Positions 18,093 through 25,566 of a stretch of 33,650 nt of DNA are shown in pieces (position 1 is the first letter of the stretch; the number at the start of each line of letters is the position of its first letter). Source of the DNA: Chromobacterium piscinae. Its GTDB lineage: Bacteria > Pseudomonadota > Gammaproteobacteria > Burkholderiales > Chromobacteriaceae. Location of the stretch: the NCBI RefSeq assembly GCF_021129175.1, contig NZ_JAJOHV010000052.1, forward strand, positions 1-33,650. The letters run 5' to 3'. The translations under genes were made by a program, and so were the position numbers. Under the pieces are notes generated by a model, which made no database searches, was not told the DNA's origin, and saw only the letters and a list, made by a program, of their open reading frames with translations.

Positions 18093-18123
18093 TTGACCTT
18101 GCCCTTGCGGCAAGGTCCAGACT
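18093..18123 (+). promoter_or_regulatory. MerR-type promoter with 19-base spacer and operator dyad
   Basis: The -35 is TTGACC (18093-18098) and the -10 is CAGACT (18118-18123), separated by 19 bases. The overlong spacer is the hallmark of MerR-family promoters, which the regulator activates by distorting DNA. Filling the spacer is a perfect dyad, ACCTTGCC at 18096-18103 and GGCAAGGT at 18109-18116, with a CTTGC centre. The arrangement is very close to CueR/MerR operators as I recall them. The MerR-family gene starts 30 bases downstream of the -10, so autoregulation is the simplest reading. Confidence 0.82.
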
Positions 18124-18153
18124 GGCTCCATCCGCCACCACCCGTTTCAACTC

Positions 18154-18948
18154 ATGCTCACCATCGGACAACTGGCCCGCTGCTACGGCCTCAGCACCAA
18201 GACGCTGCGCCACTACGACAGCATAGGCCTGTTCCGCCCGGCGCTGACCGGCCGCGGCAACGGCTACCGCTATTACCTGCCGGCGCAGGTGGCGGAGCTG
18301 GGCCGCATCGTCATGCTGCGCGAGCTGGGCCTGCCGCTGGACGAGATCGCCAGGCTGCTGCCCGCCGACGAAGCGGCCTTGCGCCGCGCGCTGCGCGGGC
18401 ATGCGGCGCGGCTGCGGGATGAGATCGAAACGCGGCGCGAGCGGATCGCGCGCATCGAGCGCCGACTCGACCAACCCGAATGGAGCCAGACCGCCATGCA
18501 AACGCCCGACATCGTCAACCTGCCCGCCTTCCGCGTCATCGGCCTCGCCTGGGGCCCCCAGGACGAGGGCGACATCCCGTCCATGTGGCAACGCTTCCTC
18601 GAACGCGAAAACGAGATCGCCGACGCCCGCCCCGGCAGCAGCTACGGCCTGTGCCAGCCGCTGCCCGACGGCGGCTGGCGCTATCTCGCCGCCTTGCAGG
18701 CGGCGGCGGACGCGCCGGTGCCCGATGGCATGGCGGCGGTCGACGTGCCCGCCCAACGCTACGCCCGCTTCTGCCACGTCGGCCCGGTGGACGGCCTGCC
18801 CGCCACCTTCCGCGCCATCCACGGCAGCTGGCTGCCGGCGGCCGGCCTGGAAGCGGTGGACGGCATCGAGTTCGAATACATGGACCAGCGCTTCATCGCG
18901 CCCGGCCATCCCGACTCGCTGACCGAGCTGTACATCCCGATCCGCTGA
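18154..18948 (+). CDS. MerR-family regulator with GyrI-like effector domain
   Basis: A 264-residue transcription regulator. Residues 1-70 form the winged helix (LTIGQLARCYGLSTKTLRHY, then GNGYRYYLPAQVAEL), about 75-110 is the dimerising coiled coil rich in Arg and Glu, and residues 115-264 are a GyrI-like/AraC effector-binding domain (RVIGLAWGPQDEGDIPSMW and a C-terminal DSLTELYIPIR). The BmrR and TipA type of MerR protein binds small hydrophobic or cationic drugs in this domain. No metal-binding cysteines in MerR positions are seen. No efflux or enzyme gene follows on the same strand within a short distance, so its target besides itself is unclear. Confidence 0.9.
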   Translation: MLTIGQLARCYGLSTKTLRHYDSIGLFRPALTGRGNGYRYYLPAQVAELGRIVMLRELGLPLDEIARLLPADEAALRRALRGHAARLRDEIETRRERIARIERRLDQPEWSQTAMQTPDIVNLPAFRVIGLAWGPQDEGDIPSMWQRFLERENEIADARPGSSYGLCQPLPDGGWRYLAALQAAADAPVPDGMAAVDVPAQRYARFCHVGPVDGLPATFRAIHGSWLPAAGLEAVDGIEFEYMDQRFIAPGHPDSLTELYIPIR

Positions 18949-18973
18949 CGAATAATCCATTCGCATAACGCGA

Positions 18974-18982
18974 TGTGATAAA
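18974..18982 (+). promoter_or_regulatory. Possible extended -10 for the clamp paralogue
   Basis: TGTGATAAA lies in the 66-base gap before the clamp gene and matches TGN plus four of six -10 bases. There is no good -35. The gene may instead be cotranscribed with the MerR-family gene. Confidence 0.3.
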
Positions 18983-19014
18983 TTGCCGGGTCCGCCACTC
19001 CGGAGAACCCGGCC

Positions 19015-20115
19015 ATGCTGCTTCGCACCGACCGCGACACCCTGCTCGCGCCGCTTTCCATCGTCTGCGGCGTGGCGCCGCGCCGCCACGCGCTTCCCGT
19101 CCTGTCTCACGCGTTGCTGGAAGCCGACGGCGAAAACCTGGCGCTGACCGCCAGCGATCTGGAAATCCAGCTGCGAAGCCGCCGGGCCGTCCCGACCGAC
19201 ACGCCGTTCCGCCTATGCCTGCCCGCGCGCAAGCTGCTGGACATCCTGCGCGCGCTGCCCGCCGGCTGCGAGCTGCAGCTGAAGCGCCATGGCAGCCAGC
19301 TGCTGTTGCTGGCCGCCGGCAGCCGCTTCCTGCTGCAGGCGCTGCCGGCCGACGACTTCCCGCTGCTGGAGGCCGATGCCGACACCGCCGCTCCGCTGCG
19401 GCTGGAGCAGGGCGAGCTGAAACGCAAGCTGGGCCAGATCCTGTACGCGCTGGCCGACAACGACATTCGCCCCTACCTCAACGCCCTGCTGCTGCAACTG
19501 GACGGCGGCGAGCTGCGGTTGATCGCCTCCGACGGCGTGCGGCTGGCCTTCCAACGCTATCCGCTGCCAGCCACGCAGCCGGGAAGAACGCTGCTGCTGC
19601 CGCGCAAGGCGGCGCTGGAACTGGCCAAGCTGCTGGGCGATCGGGACGCTCCCGTCCTGCTGGAGCCCGGCGCGCGGCAACTGGCCTGCGCGATCGGCGA
19701 CACCCTGCTGCGCTGCAAGCTGCTGGACGCCCGCGCGCCGGACTATCTGCGCCTGCTGCCGGAGCGCCACGACTGCGAGCTGACGCTGCCGCGCCTGCCG
19801 CTGCTGGAAGCGGTGCAACGGGTGGCGGTGCTGGCGCACGCCAAGTTCCGCCAGCTGGAACTGGCGATCCGCCCCGGCCAGCTGGCGCTGCGCTGTCGCA
19901 ACGCCGACCGCGAGGAGGCGGAGGAAACGCTGCCGACCGACTGGCAGGGCCCGCCGCTCGACGCCAGCTTCAATCTGCAATACCTGCAGGACGTGCTGAC
20001 CCATGTGCCGGCCGAGCATCTGCGCTTCGGCCTGGGCGGCGATCAACGCGGCATGCTGGTCACCAACCCCGACGATCCGCACTTCCAGTACCTTGCCATG
20101 CCGCTTCGTGGCTGA
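19015..20115 (+). CDS. DNA polymerase III beta sliding-clamp paralogue
   Basis: A 366-residue protein, the same length as E. coli DnaN, matching it along all three clamp domains: LPVLSHALLEADGENLALTA in domain 1 with PARKLLDILRALP, the peptide-pocket ASDGVRLAF in domain 2 (DGHRLAV in E. coli), RAPDYLRLLP, AHAKFRQLEL at the dimer face, and the C-terminal LAMPLRG (VVMPMRL in E. coli). Most pocket positions remain hydrophobic, so partner binding may be kept, although the pocket His has become Val and the final Leu is Gly. The clamp gene normally follows dnaA; here no dnaA or recF is near, so this is probably an extra clamp. That the organism has a separate dnaN is an assumption I cannot check. 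Confidence 0.85.
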   Translation: MLLRTDRDTLLAPLSIVCGVAPRRHALPVLSHALLEADGENLALTASDLEIQLRSRRAVPTDTPFRLCLPARKLLDILRALPAGCELQLKRHGSQLLLLAAGSRFLLQALPADDFPLLEADADTAAPLRLEQGELKRKLGQILYALADNDIRPYLNALLLQLDGGELRLIASDGVRLAFQRYPLPATQPGRTLLLPRKAALELAKLLGDRDAPVLLEPGARQLACAIGDTLLRCKLLDARAPDYLRLLPERHDCELTLPRLPLLEAVQRVAVLAHAKFRQLELAIRPGQLALRCRNADREEAEETLPTDWQGPPLDASFNLQYLQDVLTHVPAEHLRFGLGGDQRGMLVTNPDDPHFQYLAMPLRG

Positions 20116-20180
20116 CGCGCGGCCTCGCAACGCCTATCTTCATATTACGATCTGCGATTTTGCCATTCGGAAGGGTAGCC

Positions 20181-21659
20181 GTGTCCGGCCCATTGTCTCG
20201 TTATCGCCTGGCCATCATCGTCGCCCTGCTGTTGCTGGCTGGCATCATCGTCAATGCCGGCCTGTACTATCAGCAGGGCAGCCAGGACATCCGCCACGGC
20301 ATCGTCGAACAAGGCCTGCCGCTGACCGGCGACACCATCTTTTCCGAGATAGACAAAAGCATCCTGCGACCGTTGTCGGTGGCGTCGCTGATGGCCAACG
20401 ACACCTTCCTGCAAGACTGGCTCAAGGACGGCGAGCGGGACCCGAGCCGAGCCGCCCGCTACCTCGCCGCCATCAACGGCCGCTACGGCATCACCGGCAG
20501 CTTTCTGGTCTCGGAAAACAGCCGGCGCTACTACTACGCCGGCGGCGTGCTGAAAACCGTCAAACCGACCGATCCTGAAGACCGCTGGTACTTCCACAGC
20601 CTCCAGGTCGCCCAGAGCGACGCTTACGACATCGCGCTGGACGAAGACATGACCAATGGCGGCAAAACCACGCTGTTCATCAACCACCGCATCGTCGACA
20701 GCCAGGGCAAGCTGCTAGGCGTGATAGGCGTCGGCCTGCCCCAGGCCGAGCTGAGCGCGCAGCTGGCCGCGCACGAGCGGCGTTTCCAGCGCCGCATCTA
20801 CTTCATCGACCACGACGGCCGCATCGTGCTGGACAGCGCCGGCGCCGGGCAACGCAAGCTGCGCGACCTGCCTGGCCTGGCCCAGCTTGCCGACGCCATC
20901 CTGGCCGGCGGCCTCGAGCCGCGCAAGCTGGAGTACAGCCGCGACGGCAACCGCTACCTGCTGACCAGCCGCCTGCTGCCCGAGCTAGGCTGGCATTTGC
21001 TGGTGGAGCAGAACGAAACCCGCGCGCTGCAGCCGCTGCACGCCGCGCTGCAAGTCAATCTGGCCATCAACAGCACCATTCTGCTGCTGGTGCTGATCGC
21101 GGTGCTGGCCACCTTGCAGCACCACCAGCGGCGAATGCGGCAGCTGGCCACCACCGACCCGCTGACCGGCTGCCTGAACCGGCTGGCCTTCCTGGAGCTG
21201 CTGCCCGGCTGGCTGCGGGCCTGCGAACGCGCCAGCGCCGAGCCGCAGTTGCTGATGATAGACATCGACCACTTCAAGCAGGTCAACGACAAGCACGGCC
21301 ACCAGATCGGCGACCAGGTGCTGCGCGAGATCGCCGATCTGCTGCGCTCGCAACTGCGCGGCGGCGACCTGCTGATACGCTGGGGCGGCGAGGAGTTCGT
21401 GGTGCTGGTCCATAGCCACGGCGACGACGACGCGCTGGCCGAGCGCCTGCGCAGCATCGTCGCCAATCACATGATGAGCGCCTCCGGCAAGCGGCTGACG
21501 GTGACCATCAGCATCGGCCTGTGCCAATGGCTGCCGCCGGAAACGCTGGAGGCCGCCGTCGCCCGCGCCGACCTCGCGCTGTACGCCGCCAAGCAAGGCG
21601 GCCGCAACCGCGTCTGCCATGCCCAGCCTTACCACCCGCTGGACGAGCCCATCGCATGA
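20181..21659 (+). CDS. Membrane-bound diguanylate cyclase with dCache sensor
   Basis: A 492-residue enzyme that should make cyclic di-GMP from GTP. The start is the GTG following GGAAGGG, six bases upstream; the open frame extends much further upstream but overlaps the clamp gene and is a shadow. Order: membrane segment at about 8-28, a periplasmic dCache-type sensor at about 30-290 (DRWYFHSLQVAQSDAYDIAL and a GVIGVGLP strand), a second membrane segment at about 294-315, and a GGDEF domain. The active site GGEEF is at 402-406. An RGGD product-inhibition motif lies at 393-396, the correct five residues before it, so both activity and feedback control look intact. The signal sensed is unknown. 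Confidence 0.93.
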   Translation: MSGPLSRYRLAIIVALLLLAGIIVNAGLYYQQGSQDIRHGIVEQGLPLTGDTIFSEIDKSILRPLSVASLMANDTFLQDWLKDGERDPSRAARYLAAINGRYGITGSFLVSENSRRYYYAGGVLKTVKPTDPEDRWYFHSLQVAQSDAYDIALDEDMTNGGKTTLFINHRIVDSQGKLLGVIGVGLPQAELSAQLAAHERRFQRRIYFIDHDGRIVLDSAGAGQRKLRDLPGLAQLADAILAGGLEPRKLEYSRDGNRYLLTSRLLPELGWHLLVEQNETRALQPLHAALQVNLAINSTILLLVLIAVLATLQHHQRRMRQLATTDPLTGCLNRLAFLELLPGWLRACERASAEPQLLMIDIDHFKQVNDKHGHQIGDQVLREIADLLRSQLRGGDLLIRWGGEEFVVLVHSHGDDDALAERLRSIVANHMMSASGKRLTVTISIGLCQWLPPETLEAAVARADLALYAAKQGGRNRVCHAQPYHPLDEPIA

Positions 21660-21667
21660 TAAATGCT

Positions 21668-21673
21668 TATAAT
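21668..21673 (+). promoter_or_regulatory. -10 element for the D-2-hydroxyacid dehydrogenase gene
   Basis: A perfect TATAAT lies 27 bases before the start codon at 21700. A clear -35 at the usual spacing is absent, so strength is uncertain. The gap from the diguanylate cyclase stop is only 40 bases. Confidence 0.45.
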
Positions 21674-21699
21674 GTGGACTTTCATCGCGAAGTCCGCCC

Positions 21700-22671
21700 A
21701 TGCCCTTCATCCAGCTGCTGATCCCCGACGACTACCAGAACATCGGCCCCGAACTGGCCGAACTGCGCCAGAACCCCGGCTACCGCTGCGCCAGCGTCGG
21801 CGACCTGTCCCGGCTGCCGGACGCGGACGCCGTCCTGGCCGAAACCGACGCCCTGCTGCTGATCCGCGAGCGCACCATGGTGGACGCCGCGTTGCTGGCG
21901 CGGATGCCCGCGTTGAAGCTGGTCAGCCAGACCGGCAAGCTCGCCCGCAACATCGACGTGGACGCCTGCACTCGCGCCGGCGTCGCGGTGGTGGAAGGCA
22001 GCGGCACGCCGCACGCGCCGGCGGAGCTGGCCTGGCTGCTGATCATGGCGGCGCGCCGCCGGCTGGAGGAGAACATGGCCAGTCTGCGCGCGGGCCGCTG
22101 GCAGGGCCCGGTAGGCCATGCGGTGCGCGGCCAGACGCTGGGCATTCTCGGCTTCGGCAAGATAGGCAAGCTGGTGGCCGGCTACGGCAGCGCCTTCGGC
22201 ATGGAAATCCTGGTCTGGGGCAGCGAGCGCGCCCGCGAGGAAGCGCTGGCGCTGGGCTACCGGGCCGCCGCCAGCCGCGAGGCCTTCTTCGCCGACGCCG
22301 ACGTCGTCACTCTGCACCAGCGGCTGCTCCCCGCCACCGCCGGCAACGTGACCCGCGCCGATCTCTCGGCGATGAAGCCGGACGCGCTGCTGGTCAACAT
22401 CAGCCGCGCCGAACTGATCGCGCCCGGCGCGCTGGAAGCGGCGCTGGACGCCGGCCGCCCCGGCTTCGCCGCGCTCGACGTGTTCGAGCAGGAACCTATC
22501 TACGACGCCTGCCATCCGCTGCTGCGCCGCCCCAACGTGCTGTGCACGCCGCATCTGGGCTACGCCGAAGCCGACAGCTACCGCCAGTACCTGGAAATCG
22601 CCTACCGCAACGCGCTGCGCTTCTTCGAAGGCGACGCGTCGCATGTGCTGAACCCGGAAGCCCTGGCCTGA
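21700..22671 (+). CDS. D-2-hydroxyacid dehydrogenase family protein
   Basis: A 323-residue NAD(P)-dependent oxidoreductase of the D-isomer-specific 2-hydroxyacid dehydrogenase family. The dinucleotide site is GILGFGKIGK at 148-157. The catalytic residues are Arg236 (in NISRAEL), Glu265 (in FEQEP) and His285 (in TPHLGY). The N-terminal substrate domain begins MPFIQLLIPDDYQNI. The early part resembles phosphoglycerate-dehydrogenase-like members of mixed specificity; the substrate cannot be named. The start at ATG 21700 follows a promoter-like TATAAT. The gene is followed by an isochorismatase-like gene after 38 bases. Confidence 0.9.
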   Translation: MPFIQLLIPDDYQNIGPELAELRQNPGYRCASVGDLSRLPDADAVLAETDALLLIRERTMVDAALLARMPALKLVSQTGKLARNIDVDACTRAGVAVVEGSGTPHAPAELAWLLIMAARRRLEENMASLRAGRWQGPVGHAVRGQTLGILGFGKIGKLVAGYGSAFGMEILVWGSERAREEALALGYRAAASREAFFADADVVTLHQRLLPATAGNVTRADLSAMKPDALLVNISRAELIAPGALEAALDAGRPGFAALDVFEQEPIYDACHPLLRRPNVLCTPHLGYAEADSYRQYLEIAYRNALRFFEGDASHVLNPEALA

Positions 22672-22709
22672 GGCCCCCACCCTTTTCCCACACCTGCCGG
22701 AGAGCAAAC

Positions 22710-23234
22710 ATGTCAGATACCGCGCTGCTGATCATCGATGTACAAGCCGGCGTCGTCGAAGGCGAGCTTCGCGCCGCCCGCCTCGACGCCGTGCTCGACA
22801 ATCTCAACCTCGCCATCGCCAAGGCCCGCCAGCGCGGCATGCCGGTGATCTTCGTCCAGCACGAGGAGGACGATCTGCCGCGCGGCTCCGACGCCTGGCA
22901 GCTGCATCCCCGGCTCGCGCGCCAGGACGGCGACGCCATCGTCTACAAACGCTACGGCGACAGCTTCTGCGACACCGATCTAGCGCAATTGCTGTCGGCG
23001 CGCGGCGCGAGCAAGCTGTGGATAGGCGGCGCCGCCACCGATTTCTGCGTCGACAGCACGCTGCGCAACGCGGTGTCGCGCGGCTACCAAGCCACCGTGA
23101 TCGCCGACGGCCATACCACGCTCAGCGCCTTCGCCCTCGACGCCGAGCAGGTGATCGACCATTTCAACGCCGTCTGGCAAGCCTCCAGCGCCACGCCGCA
23201 ACCGCTGCGGGTGCTGCCGGCGGCCGAGCTGTGA
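22710..23234 (+). CDS. Isochorismatase-like cysteine hydrolase
   Basis: A 174-residue member of the isochorismatase/nicotinamidase superfamily. The catalytic triad is visible: Asp10 in LLIIDVQ, Lys80 in VYKRYGDSF and Cys113 in TDFCVDS, with a cis-peptide-type GGAATD just before it. Members hydrolyse amides or vinyl ethers; the specific substrate is not evident. The ATG at 22710 follows GGAGAG. It is probably cotranscribed with the dehydrogenase upstream and ends at a bidirectional terminator. Confidence 0.9.
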   Translation: MSDTALLIIDVQAGVVEGELRAARLDAVLDNLNLAIAKARQRGMPVIFVQHEEDDLPRGSDAWQLHPRLARQDGDAIVYKRYGDSFCDTDLAQLLSARGASKLWIGGAATDFCVDSTLRNAVSRGYQATVIADGHTTLSAFALDAEQVIDHFNAVWQASSATPQPLRVLPAAEL

Positions 23235-23251
23235 ATCCCGGCAGGCCATGA

Positions 23252-23279
23252 AAAACGGCGGGGCATGCCCCGCCGTTTT
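23252..23279. terminator. Bidirectional terminator between the hydrolase and chitinase genes
   Basis: A 28-base perfect palindrome, AAAACGGCGGGGCA followed by its complement TGCCCCGCCGTTTT, provides a long GC stem with T residues on both sides. It separates two convergent genes. Confidence 0.92.
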
Positions 23280-23294
23280 CTCATCCGCGACCGC

Positions 23295-24914
23295 TTACTT
23301 CTTCACCGCCCTGGCTTTCGCCACCGCGGCGGCCGCGCGGCGCTGGGCGGCGGTCGCCGCGTCCAGCCTCACCTCGGCGCTGGTCTTCAGCAAGGTCGCC
23401 TGCGCGTCGTCGCCGTCCAGCGACCAGCTGAACACGCCGCCCAGCTGCTGTGAACGGACGTAGTCAAGCTTGCCGCGGATGGTGGCCGGATCGTCGTAGC
23501 TCCAGAACTCGTTGCCGTCGTAGGTCCACAGTTGCTTGGCCACCGGGCTGTTGAACTGCTTGGCGCTGCGCTTCACCAGCACGCGGTAATCCTCGATGCC
23601 CTGCTCGTAGGTGCCCTTGGCCGGACCGGTGGCCACCTGGTACAGGCCATCGCCCTTCGGACCGGCGGCGACGCCAGCCCAGCCGCGGCCGTAGAACGGC
23701 AGGCCGACGTTGATTTTGGCGCGCGGCACGCCAGCGCCCACCAGGGTCTTCACCGCGTCGTCGACGTTGTAATAGACCTGGTCGCCAGTTACCGGCGCGG
23801 CCGGATCGCGGTAGAGGTTGGACTGGAAGTTGGTCGGCCCCTTGGCGTCCCAGCCGCCGTGGAAGTCGTAGGTCATCACGTTGATCCAGTCGAGATAGCC
23901 GCTGTACTTGTCCGGCTCGGTGTTGCGGATCTTGTCGACGCCGGAGCCGATGGCGGCGGTCAGGTAGTAGCGGCGCTTGTTGGCCGTGGACAGCGCGTTC
24001 AGCTGGTTGCGGAACTCGGCCATCAGCAGCGTGTAGTTCTGCTTGTCGTTGGGGTCGACGGTATTGGTCGGCAGGCCCCCGCCGCCCGGGTATTCCCAGT
24101 CGATGTCGAAGCCGTCGAACACGCCGAGCGCCGCCGCCTGGCCGCCGGCGCTTTCGCCCACCGGCAGGTTACCCTTGATGTAGAGATCGATGCACGAGCT
24201 GACCATCGCCTTGCGGCCAGCGTCGGTGGCGGCGAACTTGCCAAAGTTCTTCGACCAGGTCCACCCCCCCAGCGAGATCAATACCTTCAACGAAGGATTG
24301 GCCAGCTTCAGCTTGCGCAGCTGGTTGAAGTTGCCGCGCAGCGGATCGTTCCAGCTGTCGGCCTTGCCGTCCACCGACTCGTTGGCGGCGAAGGAGCGCT
24401 GGTAGTCGGCCCAGGCGTCGCCGCCGTCGCCGTTGCCGTTCTCGGCGCGGGTGACCATGCCGCACTTGCCGTCGGCATAGACGTTGCCGAACGCGTAGTT
24501 GAGGAAGGTCAGCTGCTTGTCACCGCCGGACTTCACCAAGTTGAAGACCTTGTAATTGCGGTCGTAGATGCCCCACTGGGCGAAGTAGGAGCCGACATGG
24601 CGGCCGACGGTGGGCTTGGGCTCGGGCGGCACGCCGCTGCCCGGCGTGCCCGGGGTGCCGGGATCGCCGCCATCAGGCACGCACTCGCTGGCCGGGCGCT
24701 CCTGCCAAGCGCCCCACTGGCTGCTGCCCGGCTGCTCGCCCTGGGTCCACCAGCTGGCGCGCCAGGTCTTGCCGTTGAAAGTGGCGTAGTCGCCGGCGTT
24801 ATAGACCTTGCCGGTCGCCCATGGCGAGCAAGACGGCGCGGCCCAGACCGCCTGGGACAACGCGAAGGCGGCGCCGACTGCCAGCAGCGCGCGCGACAAC
24901 GGAAATGGCATCAT
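23295..24914 (-). CDS. Secreted GH18 chitinase with N-terminal chitin-binding module
   Basis: A 539-residue enzyme that should hydrolyse chitin. The ATG at 24912-24914 follows AAGAGGAG at a good distance. Order: signal peptide at 1-25 (cut near AVWA), a carbohydrate-binding module of family 5/12 at about 29-73 (WATGKVYNAGDYATFNGKTW), a Pro/Gly/Thr-rich linker at about 82-100, and the GH18 barrel from about 105. The substrate-binding SLGG is at 214-217, and the catalytic DGFDIDWE is at 267-274 with Glu274 as acid. The MTYDFHGGWD motif and a late GVFSWSLDGDD strand are also present. The three-cysteine pattern is consistent with an extracellular protein. Regulation is discussed under the promoter entry. 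Confidence 0.95.
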   Translation of the reverse strand: MMPFPLSRALLAVGAAFALSQAVWAAPSCSPWATGKVYNAGDYATFNGKTWRASWWTQGEQPGSSQWGAWQERPASECVPDGGDPGTPGTPGSGVPPEPKPTVGRHVGSYFAQWGIYDRNYKVFNLVKSGGDKQLTFLNYAFGNVYADGKCGMVTRAENGNGDGGDAWADYQRSFAANESVDGKADSWNDPLRGNFNQLRKLKLANPSLKVLISLGGWTWSKNFGKFAATDAGRKAMVSSCIDLYIKGNLPVGESAGGQAAALGVFDGFDIDWEYPGGGGLPTNTVDPNDKQNYTLLMAEFRNQLNALSTANKRRYYLTAAIGSGVDKIRNTEPDKYSGYLDWINVMTYDFHGGWDAKGPTNFQSNLYRDPAAPVTGDQVYYNVDDAVKTLVGAGVPRAKINVGLPFYGRGWAGVAAGPKGDGLYQVATGPAKGTYEQGIEDYRVLVKRSAKQFNSPVAKQLWTYDGNEFWSYDDPATIRGKLDYVRSQQLGGVFSWSLDGDDAQATLLKTSAEVRLDAATAAQRRAAAAVAKARAVKK

Positions 24915-24999
24915 GGTGGTTCTCCTCTTCTTGATTGAGTGAATGGCGGAGGGATTCGCTCTGCCTATGCATACACCGAACATGAGCGTCTCATGTGGT

Positions 25000-25028
25000 A
25001 TTACATTGGTATCAGAATCGAATATCCA
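25000..25028 (-). promoter_or_regulatory. Chitinase promoter with direct-repeat operator over the -10
   Basis: On the minus strand the -35 is TGGATA (25023-25028, four of six matches) and the -10 is TGTAAT (25000-25005, five of six), with exactly 17 bases between. This predicts a start near 24993 and a leader of about 80 bases. A direct repeat flanks the -10: TGGTAT at 24996-25001 and TGGTAT at 25007-25012 on the plus strand, start to start 11 bases, one helical turn. A repressor on such a repeat would block the -10. The repeat resembles sites of GntR-type regulators of N-acetylglucosamine use as I dimly recall, which I cannot confirm. Confidence 0.55.
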
Positions 25029-25057
25029 GACACAAATTCAAGAACAGGCGCAAACGT

Positions 25058-25073
25058 CTGTCATTTCGTACAG
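25058..25073 (-). promoter_or_regulatory. CTG-N10-CAG LuxR-type box upstream of chitinase
   Basis: CTGTCATTTCGTACAG has the CTG-N10-CAG form of LuxR-family autoinducer receptor boxes such as CviR in Chromobacterium. It is centred about 72 bases upstream of the predicted start, a workable activator position. The inner bases are not symmetric. Its left half CTGTCATT also pairs with AATGACAG at 25089-25096 as a longer inverted repeat, an alternative reading. Confidence 0.4.
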
Positions 25074-25133
25074 GTTTTATTGATACTGAATGACAGATAT
25101 ACAACAGAATCTTCAAAAAGAACGCCAAAACAA

Positions 25134-25156
25134 AAAGGAGGCCTTAAGCCTCCTTT
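25134..25156 (-). terminator. Terminator of the Asr-like gene
   Basis: On the plus strand, GGAGGC (25137-25142) and GCCTCC (25148-25153) form the stem with a CTTAA loop, and AAA/TTT extends it. Read on the minus strand it ends in five T residues. Confidence 0.85.
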
Positions 25157-25184
25157 CTCTGACATCCGGAGATGACCCTGCCAA

Positions 25185-25433
25185 TCAGGCCGCTTTCTTC
25201 GCGTGGTGGTGGTGTTTCTTGTGATGGTGATGCTTGCCATGCTTCTTGGCGGCTTGCGCTTTTTGCGCGGCCGGAGCCGAGCTGGCCTTCTTGGCGTGGT
25301 GCTTCTTGTGATGCTTGTGGTGCTTGGCCGGAGCGGCGGCCTTGGCGGCCGGAGCGGAAGCGTCGGCGGCGTAGGTGGCGGCGGAACCCAGGCCCAGAGC
25401 GGCGGCCAGCAGAAGGGCGGTCAGTTTTTTCAT
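25185..25433 (-). CDS. Asr-like secreted His/Lys/Ala-rich protein
   Basis: An 82-residue protein of very biased composition: a signal peptide (MKKLTALLLAAALGLGSAATYA) and then a low-complexity region dominated by His, Lys and Ala, with the piece AQKAQAAKKHGKHHHHKKHH. The AQKAQAAKKH unit is a strong match to the enterobacterial acid-shock protein Asr. Asr is induced at low pH and is processed in the periplasm; its basic residues may buffer or stabilise periplasmic proteins. The histidine runs could also bind metals. The ATG at 25431-25433 is favoured over one two codons earlier because GGGAG is seven bases upstream only for this start. Confidence 0.68.
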   Translation of the reverse strand: MKKLTALLLAAALGLGSAATYAADASAPAAKAAAPAKHHKHHKKHHAKKASSAPAAQKAQAAKKHGKHHHHKKHHHHAKKAA

Positions 25434-25453
25434 GGTCATGCTCCCGAATGCGA

Positions 25454-25554
25454 GTGTAAGGATTCTGTTTCTGGGGTGCTGTTTTCTGCGCCCTTGAACC
25501 CATAGTAGGCAGGCCGCCCCACCCCGTCTGTGAGGCCTGTGTAAGCGGGTGTAA
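25454..25554 (-). promoter_or_regulatory. Tandem GTGTAA repeats upstream of the Asr-like gene
   Basis: GTGTAA occurs at 25539-25544 and 25549-25554 on the plus strand, ten bases apart, that is TTACAC-N4-TTACAC on the minus strand. A third copy at 25454-25459 lies just before the ribosome binding site. Tandem half-sites with one-turn spacing suit an OmpR/PhoB-type response regulator; in enterobacteria asr is activated by RstA at TTACA-type repeats. The exact factor here is unknown. Confidence 0.42.
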
Positions 25555-25566
25555 CCAATCGTAATG

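Noticed and set aside
14650-19110. A 1486-codon open frame on the minus strand opposite the flavoprotein, MerR and clamp genes
   Set aside because: It lies antisense to three genes with clear families, is rich in His, Gln, Ala, Val and Arg as expected from antisense high-GC codons, and shows no domain or ribosome binding site.
18975-20180. Plus-strand extension upstream of the diguanylate cyclase
   Set aside because: It overlaps the clamp gene in another frame, and the GTG at 20181 has a good ribosome binding site followed by the expected membrane helix.
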